Assembly: GCA_934456295.1 (NCBI GenBank)
Contig: CAKSHB010000004.1
Coordinates: 1-64,000 of the forward strand
DNA length: 64,000 nucleotides
Direction: 5' to 3'
DNA from: an uncultured Clostridia bacterium
Lineage (GTDB): Bacteria > Bacillota > Clostridia > UBA1381 > UMGS1253
Part shown: positions 37,249 to 45,433 of the stretch, one piece after another
Position numbering within the stretch: the stretch's first letter is position 1
Layout: every line of letters begins with the position of its first letter
The notes under the pieces: generated by a model
What the model saw: the letters and a program-made list of their open reading frames with translations, nothing else
What the model was told of the DNA's origin: nothing
The model's database searches: none
Made by a program: the position numbers and the translations under genes

Positions 37249-38997
37249 TTATCTTATTTTAATATGAACCTCTCTGAGCTGCTGTTCCGTAACTTCATTC
37301 GGCGCACCCAAAAGCAAATCCTGTGCCGTTCCCGACATCGGGAATGCAATTATCTCACGTATTGAACTTTCGCCCGTCAGAAGCATTACCATTCTGTCAA
37401 TTCCGGGAGCCATGCCGGCATGCGGCGGCGCTCCGTAGTGGAACGCATTATACAGCGCGGTGAACTTTTCTTTTATTGTTTCTTCGTTATATCCTGCAAT
37501 TTCAAACGCTTTAAGCATAATCTTCGGGTCATGGTTTCTCACAGCGCCGCTCGAAAGCTCTACGCCGTTTACTACGATATCATACTGATATGCCAGTATG
37601 TCGAGCGGATCTTTATTCAAAAGCGCGTCCATACCGCCCTGCGGCATAGAAAACGGGTTATGTGTAAAGCCGATTTCGCCCGTTTCTTCATCGCGCTCAT
37701 ACATCGGGAAATCAACGATAAAGCAGAATTTAAACTCATCTTCCTTTATAAGCTTCATTCTGTTCGCAAGCTCTGTACGTATCTGCCCCGCCATCGTTTC
37801 AACAACGCCTGCTTTGTCGGAAATAAAGAACAAAACATCTCCGCCCTTTAATGCCGACTTTTCGATAAGCTCCTTTTTCTCATTATCGGGCAAAAATTTC
37901 GCAATCGGACCCGTAAGGTTAAATTCATCGTCACACTTTACATAGCCGAGACCCTTCATGCCGATTGACATGGCAAATTTGAGCATATTTTCAAAGAAGC
38001 TCTTCGGCTGACCGGCGCCGCCGACCAGATTTATCGCACGCACAATCGCTCCCTTAAACGGCGCAAAATCGGCACGCGCAAATATATCGGAAACATCGAT
38101 TATTTCAAGCGGATTGCGCAAATCGGGCTTGTCCGTTCCGTATTTGAGCATTGCCTCTTTGTAAGGTATTCTCACAAAAGGCGCTTTGTCAACCTTTAAA
38201 TCGGAGAATTTTTCAAATGTTGATGAAAGAACGTCCTCTGCCACGGCAAAAACGTCCTCCTGACTTGCAAACGCCATCTCAAAGTCAAGCTGATAGAACT
38301 CGCCCGGCGAACGGTCGGCACGCGCGTCCTCATCTCTGAAACACGGTGCAACCTGATAATAACGGTCAAATCCCGACACCATCAAAAGTTGTTTGAAAAT
38401 CTGAGGCGCCTGCGGCAATGCGTAAAATTTGCCCTTATATTTTCTGCTGGGCACTAAAAAATCACGCGCGCCTTCGGGCGATGACGCCGAAAGTATGGGC
38501 GTCTGAATTTCGAGAAATCCGTGCTCCGTCATCTTCTCGCGCAGATACGATATAATCTGTGAACGCTTTATAATATTTGAGCGGACTTTCTCATTTCTCA
38601 GGTCAAGGAAACGGTATTTAAGTCTTACTTCTTCCTTTGTTTCCGTAGAAGTTGCAACCTCAAACGGAAGCGGATTGTAAACCGAACCGAGAATTTCTAT
38701 CTTTGCGTCGGTAATCTCAATTTTACCCGTTGAAATCTTTTCGTTTATTGTTTCTTCATCTCTTTTTGAAACATTTCCGCATACGCTTATAACGGTTTCC
38801 TTTGAGAGTTTGTGAAGAATTGTATCGTCCTTTACGACAATCTGCGTTATGCCGTAACCGTCACGCAAATCAAGAAAAATTACTCCGCCGTGGTCGCGTA
38901 TGTTGAAAACCCATCCGCACAAAGTCACCTTCCGCCCTATGCTGCTTTCATCAAGCTCACCGCAGGTGTGCGTTCTCAGCTTTGTTGAAAAATCCAT
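37249..38997 (-). CDS. aspS: Aspartyl-tRNA synthetase
   Basis: 582 aa, the bacterial type with a GAD insertion. OB-fold anticodon domain (KVTLCGWVFNIRDHGGVIFLDLRD), class II motifs (FLDLRNEKVRSNII, RDEDARADRSPGEFYQLDFEMAF, GAPPHAGMAPGIDRMVMLL). The ATG at 38997 is eight bases after GGAGG; an ATG at 39003 abuts that site. Whether it is discriminating or also charges tRNA-Asn was not resolved. No T-box was seen upstream. Confidence 0.95.
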   Translation of the reverse strand: MDFSTKLRTHTCGELDESSIGRKVTLCGWVFNIRDHGGVIFLDLRDGYGITQIVVKDDTILHKLSKETVISVCGNVSKRDEETINEKISTGKIEITDAKIEILGSVYNPLPFEVATSTETKEEVRLKYRFLDLRNEKVRSNIIKRSQIISYLREKMTEHGFLEIQTPILSASSPEGARDFLVPSRKYKGKFYALPQAPQIFKQLLMVSGFDRYYQVAPCFRDEDARADRSPGEFYQLDFEMAFASQEDVFAVAEDVLSSTFEKFSDLKVDKAPFVRIPYKEAMLKYGTDKPDLRNPLEIIDVSDIFARADFAPFKGAIVRAINLVGGAGQPKSFFENMLKFAMSIGMKGLGYVKCDDEFNLTGPIAKFLPDNEKKELIEKSALKGGDVLFFISDKAGVVETMAGQIRTELANRMKLIKEDEFKFCFIVDFPMYERDEETGEIGFTHNPFSMPQGGMDALLNKDPLDILAYQYDIVVNGVELSSGAVRNHDPKIMLKAFEIAGYNEETIKEKFTALYNAFHYGAPPHAGMAPGIDRMVMLLTGESSIREIIAFPMSGTAQDLLLGAPNEVTEQQLREVHIKIR

Positions 38998-39238
38998 TTC
39001 CATAACCTCCGAAATCTGTCTTTTTACATTATCGCTCACTTTTTAAAATTTTTTCTTTTAAAATATAATCAGATAAAACATAAACAGAATAATTTTTAAA
39101 TATACCCATTTTTATTACATTATATACTATCTTTAAATTATACTGTTTTTTCTATATATTGTCAAGCATAATAACGTTTTAAAAATGCAAATATTTTAAG
39201 GTTTTATCACAAATCAAACACCGGCTTATACAAATTCA

Positions 39239-40501
39239 TTACAGCATATCAATTTTTTTAATGCGGTTAAATATATACATAACACACGAAATCAAAACCG
39301 GCAGACAGCATACCGCCAAAAGCAATATAAACACGCCGTTCCAGCCAAAGCTGTCGGCGGCATGTCCGAGTCCGTATGAGCTGATTGTACTGCCCGCATA
39401 ACAGCAGCCGTTTAATATTCCTGCCAGAAGTCCCGAATTTATTTTATCGCGCGTATATATCGGAACTCTATTTGTTATTATGTTATTTACGCCATACATA
39501 AACAGCGAAATCAGTCCGAACAATAAAAGAATAATTTGCCAATACGGTGTTTTTATAAACAAAATTACAATAACGATACAAACTGCCGCAATTGTGCACC
39601 ATATGCACAAAAGAAAAATAAACGATTTTATTTTCTTTTCCGCCGCCGCATTCATCACAGCAGCAAAACAGCCCAGCACAGGCAAAAACAGCGTCAAAAA
39701 AATCGATAAGCTGCCCGGCAGGTTAAAATTCTCTTTGAGTATCGCCGGTACCCATGTTGTAAGTCCGTCTTTTACAAGATTGTTTGCCACGGCAAAAATC
39801 CCGATAACCACAATCATAATAACAAAAGAAACACATACCTTATTTTTGCTGTCATGCGGTTTTTTTGTATCGGCTGCTTTGTTTTCGTCTTGTATACCTT
39901 CGCCGCGGAAAGCCCTTTTGTATAATAAAAACCATATTGCGGCAACAGCCGTCATAACTGCCGCTCCGAGCAAAAACGAATAAGAATAGCTGTCAAAAAC
40001 CGAAAATATTGCACTTGCGCCGTATGTAATAAATGTTCCCGCTGTAGCAGTTGTGCTCATGGCAACTATTGATTTTGATAAATCTTCTGCTTTTAAATTT
40101 TCGGATATAACACAAATTAAAATCGGCCAAAGAGTTGATTGCAGCGCACCGTTAACAAGCCACATATATTTGATACAGTAAAACGGAACCCCGAAGAATA
40201 CGGCAAGATTTAAAATTGATGACATAATCAGTGAAAAAGTAATTATAAATCTTTTGTTATAATATTTACAGAGCAATCCGTTCACAATCTGACCGACTCC
40301 GTATGCAAAAAAGAAAAACGTTGTCACAAGTCCGGCATCTGCATGATTTATGCCAAAAGCCTCCATAATCGGAGTTATATTTGAATTATAGCTGTATCTT
40401 CCCATATATGCGGCAGTATATACAAGCCAGCACAAAACAATGGGCAGCCATGCTGTCTTTCGGCGCAAACCATTTCCTTCAGGAACCACTTTTTTTTCCA
40501 T
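39239..40501 (-). CDS. MFS transporter, organophosphate:phosphate antiporter-like
   Basis: 420 aa, about 12 helices. The N-terminus WLPIVLCWLVYTAAYMGRYSYNSNITPIMEAFGINHADAGLVTT resembles GlpT/UhpT-type (OPA) carriers, which swap phosphate for sugar phosphates or glycerol-3-phosphate. The assignment to OPA is from this segment and topology only. AGAGGGG precedes the ATG and a strong promoter (40555-40584) lies upstream, divergent from the his genes. Confidence 0.75.
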   Translation of the reverse strand: MEKKVVPEGNGLRRKTAWLPIVLCWLVYTAAYMGRYSYNSNITPIMEAFGINHADAGLVTTFFFFAYGVGQIVNGLLCKYYNKRFIITFSLIMSSILNLAVFFGVPFYCIKYMWLVNGALQSTLWPILICVISENLKAEDLSKSIVAMSTTATAGTFITYGASAIFSVFDSYSYSFLLGAAVMTAVAAIWFLLYKRAFRGEGIQDENKAADTKKPHDSKNKVCVSFVIMIVVIGIFAVANNLVKDGLTTWVPAILKENFNLPGSLSIFLTLFLPVLGCFAAVMNAAAEKKIKSFIFLLCIWCTIAAVCIVIVILFIKTPYWQIILLLFGLISLFMYGVNNIITNRVPIYTRDKINSGLLAGILNGCCYAGSTISSYGLGHAADSFGWNGVFILLLAVCCLPVLISCVMYIFNRIKKIDML

Positions 40502-40554
40502 AATACAACCCCTCTTATTAAAATAACCGAAACAAATTATCTGATTACCTTAGT

Positions 40555-40584
40555 ATAATACTACTTTTATTGCAACTGTGTCAA
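40555..40584 (-). promoter_or_regulatory. Predicted promoter of the OPA-like transporter
   Basis: Minus strand TTGACA (40579-40584) and TATTAT (40555-40560), 18-bp spacer. Confidence 0.55.
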
Positions 40585-40613
40585 CATAAATATCAAAAAT
40601 GCAGATAATTTTC

Positions 40614-40642
40614 TTGACATGCGGATCATAAGGCGTTATAAT
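40614..40642 (+). promoter_or_regulatory. Consensus sigma-A promoter of the his genes
   Basis: TTGACA (40614-40619) and TATAAT (40637-40642) with a 17-bp spacer match the consensus perfectly. Transcription would start about 100 nt before hisZ. No T-box or attenuator was recognised in the leader. Confidence 0.75.
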
Positions 40643-40747
40643 ATCTTTAGTACTTTACTGTGATAAAGATGTAAATTATAATAAAAATATTATCCGGCAT
40701 GCCGTTTTAAAATTTTTTCACGGCATCCGACAGAACGGAGGCTTTTT

Positions 40748-41998
40748 ATGCTTAATCTGAAATATCATACGCCCGAGGGTGTAACCGACTGTCTGCCCGA
40801 CGAATACAGCATAAAACATTCGACCGAAAGAAAGATTGAAGATACGTTTTTTTCATACGGCTACAAAGGCATACAGACACCGGCATTTGAGTATATAAAC
40901 ATATATTCCGACAGTACGGGCGATGTATCGGCACAAAAGCTCTATAAGTTTTTTGACCCTCAGGGGCGCACACTTGCTCTGCGCGGAGATATAACGACAT
41001 CGATTGCGCGCGTCATGGGCACAAAATACAATCCCCCTCTGCCGGCAAGACTTTGCTATGTTGCCGACGCATTCCGCTACAACGGCTCCGCCTCCGCAAA
41101 CAGCTCCGAATTTACACAGGCAGGAATTGAGCTTATCGGCGACAACTCGTGCGAGGCAGATGCAGAAGCGGTAATTGTGACAATAAACGCACTTTTAAAC
41201 GCCGGACTTGATGAATTTCAGATTGATATGGGGCAGGTTGAATTTTTCAAAGGGCTTGCCGAACAAATCGGACTTTGCGGCGAAGATTATGAAAAAATAT
41301 GCACAATGATTGATTTCAAAGATTCATTTTCGATAGAACAGGCTGTAAAAAAATACAGCGCCGACGAAGAGATAAAAAAGCTTTTGTGCCGTATGCCGTA
41401 TCTTTTCGGCGATGCCGATGTAATTGATGAGGCTTTTGTGCCGAATTTAAATAACCGCTCATCAAAGGCGCTCGAAAATCTGAAAGAGGTTTACGAAATA
41501 ATACAGTCATGCGGCTATGAAAAATATGTTTCCATAGACCTCGGCATGCTGCAAAGTATCGATTATTATACGGGCGTAATTTTCAAAGGCGTAACCTATG
41601 ACGTAGGCTTTTCGGTATGCGGCGGCGGACGATATGACTCACTCATAGGCAGCTTCGGCAAAGATATGAGCGCTGTCGGAATTGCAATAAGTGTGAACCG
41701 TGTTTTAAGCGCACTCATGCGCCAGAATAAAATATCGGATAAAAACACAACAGACGCGGTAATTATGATGAAGCCCGATTACGGCAATTCATTCAAAGCC
41801 GCGGACATACTTCGCAAAAATAAAATCAAAGCCGAAAATTTCTACGGCAGTTCTTTGGAAAAGGCGTTTTCATATGCCGCCGAACGCGGTATAAAAAATG
41901 TGGTTGAAGTATGCGGCGACAGCATAAAAATTTATAAATCCGAAAATGAATACCGCGAAGTTAAAATAAACGAAATCGGAGATGGCTTTTCAATATAA
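40748..41998 (+). CDS. hisZ: ATP phosphoribosyltransferase regulatory subunit HisZ
   Basis: 416 aa. A histidyl-tRNA-synthetase-like class II core (PEGVTDCLPDEYSIK, YGYKGIQTPAFEY, LRGDITTSIARV, YYTGVIFKGVTYDVGFSVCGGGRYDSLIGSFG) lacking the HisRS anticodon domain layout. It is followed by a short-form hisG, the gene it is needed with: HisZ makes the catalytic subunit active and histidine-sensitive. CGGAGG precedes the ATG. Confidence 0.93.
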   Translation: MLNLKYHTPEGVTDCLPDEYSIKHSTERKIEDTFFSYGYKGIQTPAFEYINIYSDSTGDVSAQKLYKFFDPQGRTLALRGDITTSIARVMGTKYNPPLPARLCYVADAFRYNGSASANSSEFTQAGIELIGDNSCEADAEAVIVTINALLNAGLDEFQIDMGQVEFFKGLAEQIGLCGEDYEKICTMIDFKDSFSIEQAVKKYSADEEIKKLLCRMPYLFGDADVIDEAFVPNLNNRSSKALENLKEVYEIIQSCGYEKYVSIDLGMLQSIDYYTGVIFKGVTYDVGFSVCGGGRYDSLIGSFGKDMSAVGIAISVNRVLSALMRQNKISDKNTTDAVIMMKPDYGNSFKAADILRKNKIKAENFYGSSLEKAFSYAAERGIKNVVEVCGDSIKIYKSENEYREVKINEIGDGFSI

Positions 41999-42077
41999 AA
42001 CCGCTTTCATATAAGCCTTACGAAAAAATTTAAAGCGCCTCCAAAATTTTTATCTCAGACGAAACGTCTTGTGCACA

Positions 42078-42130
42078 AAAATCTTCTTTATCTATATACT
42101 GCATACTGCGCAAAAGAAGATTTTATTTTA
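42078..42130 (+). terminator. AT-rich hairpin between hisZ and hisG, possible attenuator
   Basis: AAAATCTTCTTT (42078-42089) is the exact complement of AAAGAAGATTTT (42113-42124), which is followed by ATTTTATT. The stem is AT-rich, so termination may be weak or partial. Confidence 0.35.
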
Positions 42131-42172
42131 TTACTGTTTTTGCCGAAGCGCAGCGGCGGAATGGAGTTTTTT

Positions 42173-42820
42173 ATGAAATACCTTACAATAGCGCTTGCAA
42201 AAGGCAGGCTTGCCGAAATTTCAATGGATTTATTTATGCAGATAGGGCTTGACTGCTCCGAAATGAAGAAAAAAAGCAGAAAGCTTATTTTTACCGATGA
42301 AAAAAATAAGGTTAAGTTTATTCTGGTAAAAGCCTCCGATGTGCCGACATATGTTGAATACGGCGCCGCAGATATAGGAATTGTCGGAAAAGATACACTG
42401 CTTGAAGAAGGCAGAAACTTATACGAAATGATAAATCTCGGCGTAGGCAAATGCCGCATGTGCGTATGCGGTCCCGAGGAGATGCGCGGCAAGCTTGAAA
42501 CGGTAAATAACCTGCGTGTTGCCTCAAAATTCACAAACATTGCCGGAAATTATTTTTTCCGCGATAAGGGCAGAACAGTTGAAATAATAAAGCTTCACGG
42601 TTCTGTTGAGCTTGCTCCGCTCGTCGGTCTTTCCGAGGTTATAGTCGATATAGTCGAATCGGGGAAAACGCTTGAAGAAAACGGACTGTGCGTTCTTGAA
42701 ACAATATGCGATATATCCGCACGCTTTGTCGTAAACCGTGTCAGCATGAAAATGGAGCGCGGGCGCATACTTGATATTGTGTCAAAAATGCGCGGTGTTC
42801 TTGCAAATACCGAGGCATAA
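42173..42820 (+). CDS. hisG: ATP phosphoribosyltransferase, short form
   Basis: 215 aa from the ATG at 42173, six bases after GGAG; the frame is open upstream. It condenses ATP and PRPP, the first step of histidine synthesis. Seen: [10 protein letters not shown], the [18 protein letters not shown] segment and the PRPP loop [18 protein letters not shown]. The C-terminal regulatory domain of the long form is absent, which matches the presence of HisZ. Confidence 0.95.
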   Translation: MKYLTIALAKGRLAEISMDLFMQIGLDCSEMKKKSRKLIFTDEKNKVKFILVKASDVPTYVEYGAADIGIVGKDTLLEEGRNLYEMINLGVGKCRMCVCGPEEMRGKLETVNNLRVASKFTNIAGNYFFRDKGRTVEIIKLHGSVELAPLVGLSEVIVDIVESGKTLEENGLCVLETICDISARFVVNRVSMKMERGRILDIVSKMRGVLANTEA

Positions 42821-42866
42821 GTTTTAATACAAAAATAATTTTAATGCAAAAGGGCTGGTTTTTAAT

Positions 42867-43592
42867 ATGAAATTATATCCTGCAATAGACATAAAAGACG
42901 GAAAATGTGTGCGTCTTTTTAAAGGACGCTTTGATGAAGTCACAGTTTACGGCGATAACCCTGCCGAAATTGCACAAAAATGGGAAAGCGCCGGCGGAGA
43001 ATTTCTGCATGTGGTTGACCTCGACGGAGCGCTTGCCGGAGAAAGTGTCAGCGGCAAAGCCATAAAAAGCATATGCGAAAGTGTAAATATTCCCGTTCAG
43101 ACAGGCGGAGGAATAAGAAGTTTAAACGATATCGAAAAACGCTTGTCATGGGGCATAAATCGTGTTATACTGGGTACAGCGGCAGCAGATAACCCCAATT
43201 TTGTAAGCAGCGCAATAAAAACCTTCGGCGCAGACAAAATCGTTGTCGGCATCGACGCAAAGGACGGCTATGCTGCAACTCAAGGCTGGGAAAATGTGAG
43301 CAGATATAAGGCGGTCGATTTTGCCATAATGATGGGTGAGCGCGGTGTAAAAACAATCGTTTATACCGATATTTCAACCGACGGAACGCTCGCCGGGCCG
43401 AATGTTTCGGCTATGTGCGAAATGGCCGAGGCTGTAGGAGATATTGATATAATCGCCTCCGGCGGCATAGGCAGCCTTGATGATATTTTGTCGCTTTCAA
43501 AAAGCGGCGTCGGCGGAGTTATAGTCGGAAAAGCGCTTTATACAGGGCGCGTTGACCTCAAAGAGGCTGTTATGAAAACAAAAAATTTATAA
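42867..43592 (+). CDS. hisA: ProFAR isomerase (HisA)
   Basis: 241 aa TIM-barrel. It opens the ribose of ProFAR by an Amadori rearrangement in histidine synthesis. N-terminal AIDIKDGKCVRLFKG with catalytic Asp, FLHVVDLDGALAG, IPVQTGGGIRS, and the second catalytic Asp in VYTDISTDGTLAGPN. The paralogue HisF is not nearby. It is 46 bp after hisG. Confidence 0.95.
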   Translation: MKLYPAIDIKDGKCVRLFKGRFDEVTVYGDNPAEIAQKWESAGGEFLHVVDLDGALAGESVSGKAIKSICESVNIPVQTGGGIRSLNDIEKRLSWGINRVILGTAAADNPNFVSSAIKTFGADKIVVGIDAKDGYAATQGWENVSRYKAVDFAIMMGERGVKTIVYTDISTDGTLAGPNVSAMCEMAEAVGDIDIIASGGIGSLDDILSLSKSGVGGVIVGKALYTGRVDLKEAVMKTKNL

Positions 43593-43617
43593 AACATATT
43601 AAGGACGGCGAAAGCAA

Positions 43618-44259
43618 ATGAGTTTTGTTGATGAAGTAAAATTTGATGAAAAAGGGCTTGTGCCCGCTGTTGTGCAGGATATAGATACAAACCGTGTACT
43701 CATGGTTGCATACATGAATAAAGAGTCTTTGGAGATGACTCTTAAATCAAAAAAGGCAACATTTTTCTCAAGAAGCAGACAGAAATTATGGGTAAAAGGC
43801 GAACACTCGGGACATTTTATGAATGTAAAAGAAATATATGTCGACTGTGACGCAGATACGCTCATTTTAAAGGTAAAGCCGGACGGCAGCGCATGCCATA
43901 CTGGAAATTTTTCATGCTTTTACAGAAAAGCTGACGAAAATAACGAGCTTTTTGAGGTTGAAACCGCAAACGGCGCAGACCCTGGAATTTTTTCAGATGT
44001 GTATAAAGTAATCGAGGACAGGCGCGATAATCCGAAGGAAGGCTCATACACAAACTATCTGTTTGATAAAGGGATAGATAAAATATTAAAAAAAGTCGGT
44101 GAAGAAACGGCAGAAGTTATCATCGGAGCAAAAAATGCAAGCAAAGATGAGATACAGTATGAGGTTGCCGATTTGATGTATCATCTTTCCGTAATGCTCT
44201 GCGAACGCGGACTTGACTGGCACGATATATATGAAGAGCTGCATAAGAGATATAAATAA
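43618..44259 (+). CDS. hisIE: Bifunctional phosphoribosyl-AMP cyclohydrolase / phosphoribosyl-ATP pyrophosphatase
   Basis: 213 aa. The N-terminal cyclohydrolase half (about 1-110) has [24 protein letters not shown], the W-V-K-G-E-x-S-G segment, [12 protein letters not shown] and zinc-ligand cysteines ([10 protein letters not shown]). The C-terminal pyrophosphatase half (about 120-213) has [30 protein letters not shown] and [13 protein letters not shown]. It performs steps 2 and 3 of the pathway. It is the last his gene here; hisD, hisC, hisB, hisH and hisF are absent from the window. Confidence 0.95.
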   Translation: MSFVDEVKFDEKGLVPAVVQDIDTNRVLMVAYMNKESLEMTLKSKKATFFSRSRQKLWVKGEHSGHFMNVKEIYVDCDADTLILKVKPDGSACHTGNFSCFYRKADENNELFEVETANGADPGIFSDVYKVIEDRRDNPKEGSYTNYLFDKGIDKILKKVGEETAEVIIGAKNASKDEIQYEVADLMYHLSVMLCERGLDWHDIYEELHKRYK

Positions 44260-44297
44260 ATTATATTTTTAATAAATTTTGAAAGGAATACATACAT

Positions 44298-44744
44298 ATG
44301 ACAAAAAAAATACTGAGTATCATACTTGCGGCAGTTACGGCATTTGCTCTCTTCGGCTGCAATAAAAACAATAACACCGAACCCTCGCCTTCGCCCTCAC
44401 CTTCTCCGAGCACAGCGCCGGCAGTTACCGAGCCTGTAAATATAGAAAGCGAAATTGTCGGTCAGTGGGTCCCTGTTGGATATGAAAAAGAAGGGTATAT
44501 GCAGTTTTACAATGACGGCAAAGCAGTAAAAGTTACAGTTTCAAGTGATGGCGAACAAAAAGTCTATGAGCAAAAATACTATCTTGCATCGGACGACACG
44601 TTTAAACTGGTATATAAAGACGGAAAAGAGTCCGACACATACAGATTTGAGATTATAAATGACGGAAAAACTTTGAATATATATGAAACTACAAATTCTT
44701 TAAATATGCCGAGTGAGTTCTATAGGATAGATGATATCGAATAG
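44298..44744 (+). CDS. Small secreted lipoprotein, unknown function
   Basis: 148 aa. The signal peptide ends in a lipobox (FALFGC), followed by a Pro/Ser-rich linker (PSPSPSPSPSTAP) and a small beta-rich domain beginning IVGQWVPVGYEKEGYMQFYNDGKAV, like the lipocalin-type stress-response lipoprotein domains found in Clostridia. AAAGGAA precedes the ATG. It may be read from the his promoter or alone; a terminator follows. Confidence 0.75.
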   Translation: MTKKILSIILAAVTAFALFGCNKNNNTEPSPSPSPSPSTAPAVTEPVNIESEIVGQWVPVGYEKEGYMQFYNDGKAVKVTVSSDGEQKVYEQKYYLASDDTFKLVYKDGKESDTYRFEIINDGKTLNIYETTNSLNMPSEFYRIDDIE

Positions 44745-44767
44745 TAATAGTAAAAATAGTAACAGTA

Positions 44768-44800
44768 AAACGGGAGAAATTAATATCTCCCGTTTTTTAT
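44768..44800 (+). terminator. Terminator after the lipoprotein gene
   Basis: AAACGGGAGA (44768-44777) pairs with TCTCCCGTTT (44786-44795), followed by a T run. Confidence 0.8.
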
Positions 44801-44834
44801 TTTGTTATTATTTTGTTTAATATTTATTTTCCGT

Positions 44835-44956
44835 TTGTTCATACGCAGGTCACAATTATACTCTATAATAACAAACGTAACATAAAAGTCTTCTTCATAT
44901 ATTTCCCCTTAAAAAGTGTAAAGGCGCTGTGTAAAAAGCAGCGCTTTTATACTTTT
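44835..44956 (+). ncRNA. Candidate short RNA ending in a long hairpin, left of oriC
   Basis: A promoter-like TTGTTC (44835-44840) and TATACT (44857-44862), 16-bp spacer, would start an RNA near 44869. It ends in a 19-bp stem (44911-44929 / 44938-44956, two G-U pairs) with T-rich sequence on both sides. No gene runs into this hairpin: the lipoprotein gene already has its own terminator and dnaA points away. The stem could instead be a spare bidirectional terminator. No known RNA family was recognised. Confidence 0.4.
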
Positions 44957-45022
44957 TAATTATATTACGCAATTTTTCGGTTTTTATTGTTTGGCTGTTA
45001 AAAATAATATTAATTTTAACTC

Positions 45023-45051
45023 TTGCTTAATTTATATTTTTTTGATATAAT
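45023..45051 (+). promoter_or_regulatory. Predicted dnaA promoter
   Basis: TTGCTT (45023-45028) and TATAAT (45046-45051), 17-bp spacer. The 375-nt leader runs through the DnaA boxes, so DnaA could repress its own gene. Confidence 0.6.
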
Positions 45052-45211
45052 AAACAGGTAGATTTATGCATTTAAAAATATATAAAATATGGTATTTAAC
45101 GTTTTTCTGTTTAATTTATACTGTATTTTTTTTACAGACAAAATATATTAATACAATATATAGTTACAAACATTACGGGATAAAAAAATTATTAATAATT
45201 AAATCACATTT

Positions 45212-45220
45212 TTATCCACA
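45212..45220 (+). promoter_or_regulatory. DnaA box 1
   Basis: Perfect consensus TTATCCACA. Confidence 0.85.
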
Positions 45221-45276
45221 GCGCAAATGTAAAAAAAGTATTGATTTTAAAGCTTTTTTTATAAAAAACATAAAAG

Positions 45277-45285
45277 TTATCCACA
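45277..45285 (+). promoter_or_regulatory. DnaA box 2
   Basis: Perfect consensus TTATCCACA, 65 bp from box 1. Confidence 0.85.
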
Positions 45286-45299
45286 AATGTTTATAACTA

Positions 45300-45308
45300 T
45301 GTGGATAA
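45300..45308 (-). promoter_or_regulatory. DnaA box 3
   Basis: TGTGGATAA, the consensus on the opposite strand, 14 bp after box 2, giving a converging pair. Confidence 0.85.
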
Positions 45309-45433
45309 CTTATCAAAAATTATACTATACAACAATTTGTTTTGCAGAATTTATAATACATACGATAAATTTTATAAAAAAGCAGTATTTTTTAACTGAG
45401 AAATAATTTTTATTAAGAAGTGGAGTTTTTTTG

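Larger units (their letters stand above)
44957..45433 (+). other. oriC: Replication origin region (oriC) upstream of dnaA
   Basis: About 480 bp, very AT-rich, with no credible gene. It contains a strong promoter, an AT-rich stretch (about 45090-45210) that could serve as the unwinding element, and three perfect DnaA boxes: TTATCCACA at 45212-45220 and 45277-45285, and its complement TGTGGATAA at 45300-45308. A one-mismatch box (TGTGGATTA, 46847-46855) lies in the dnaA-dnaN gap, so a bipartite origin is possible. Confidence 0.85.

Noticed and set aside
45066..45296. 76-aa open frame in the origin region
   Set aside because: It is made of AT-rich sequence that contains DnaA boxes, has no ribosome site and a composition (Lys, Ile, Tyr, Phe) expected of non-coding AT-rich DNA.
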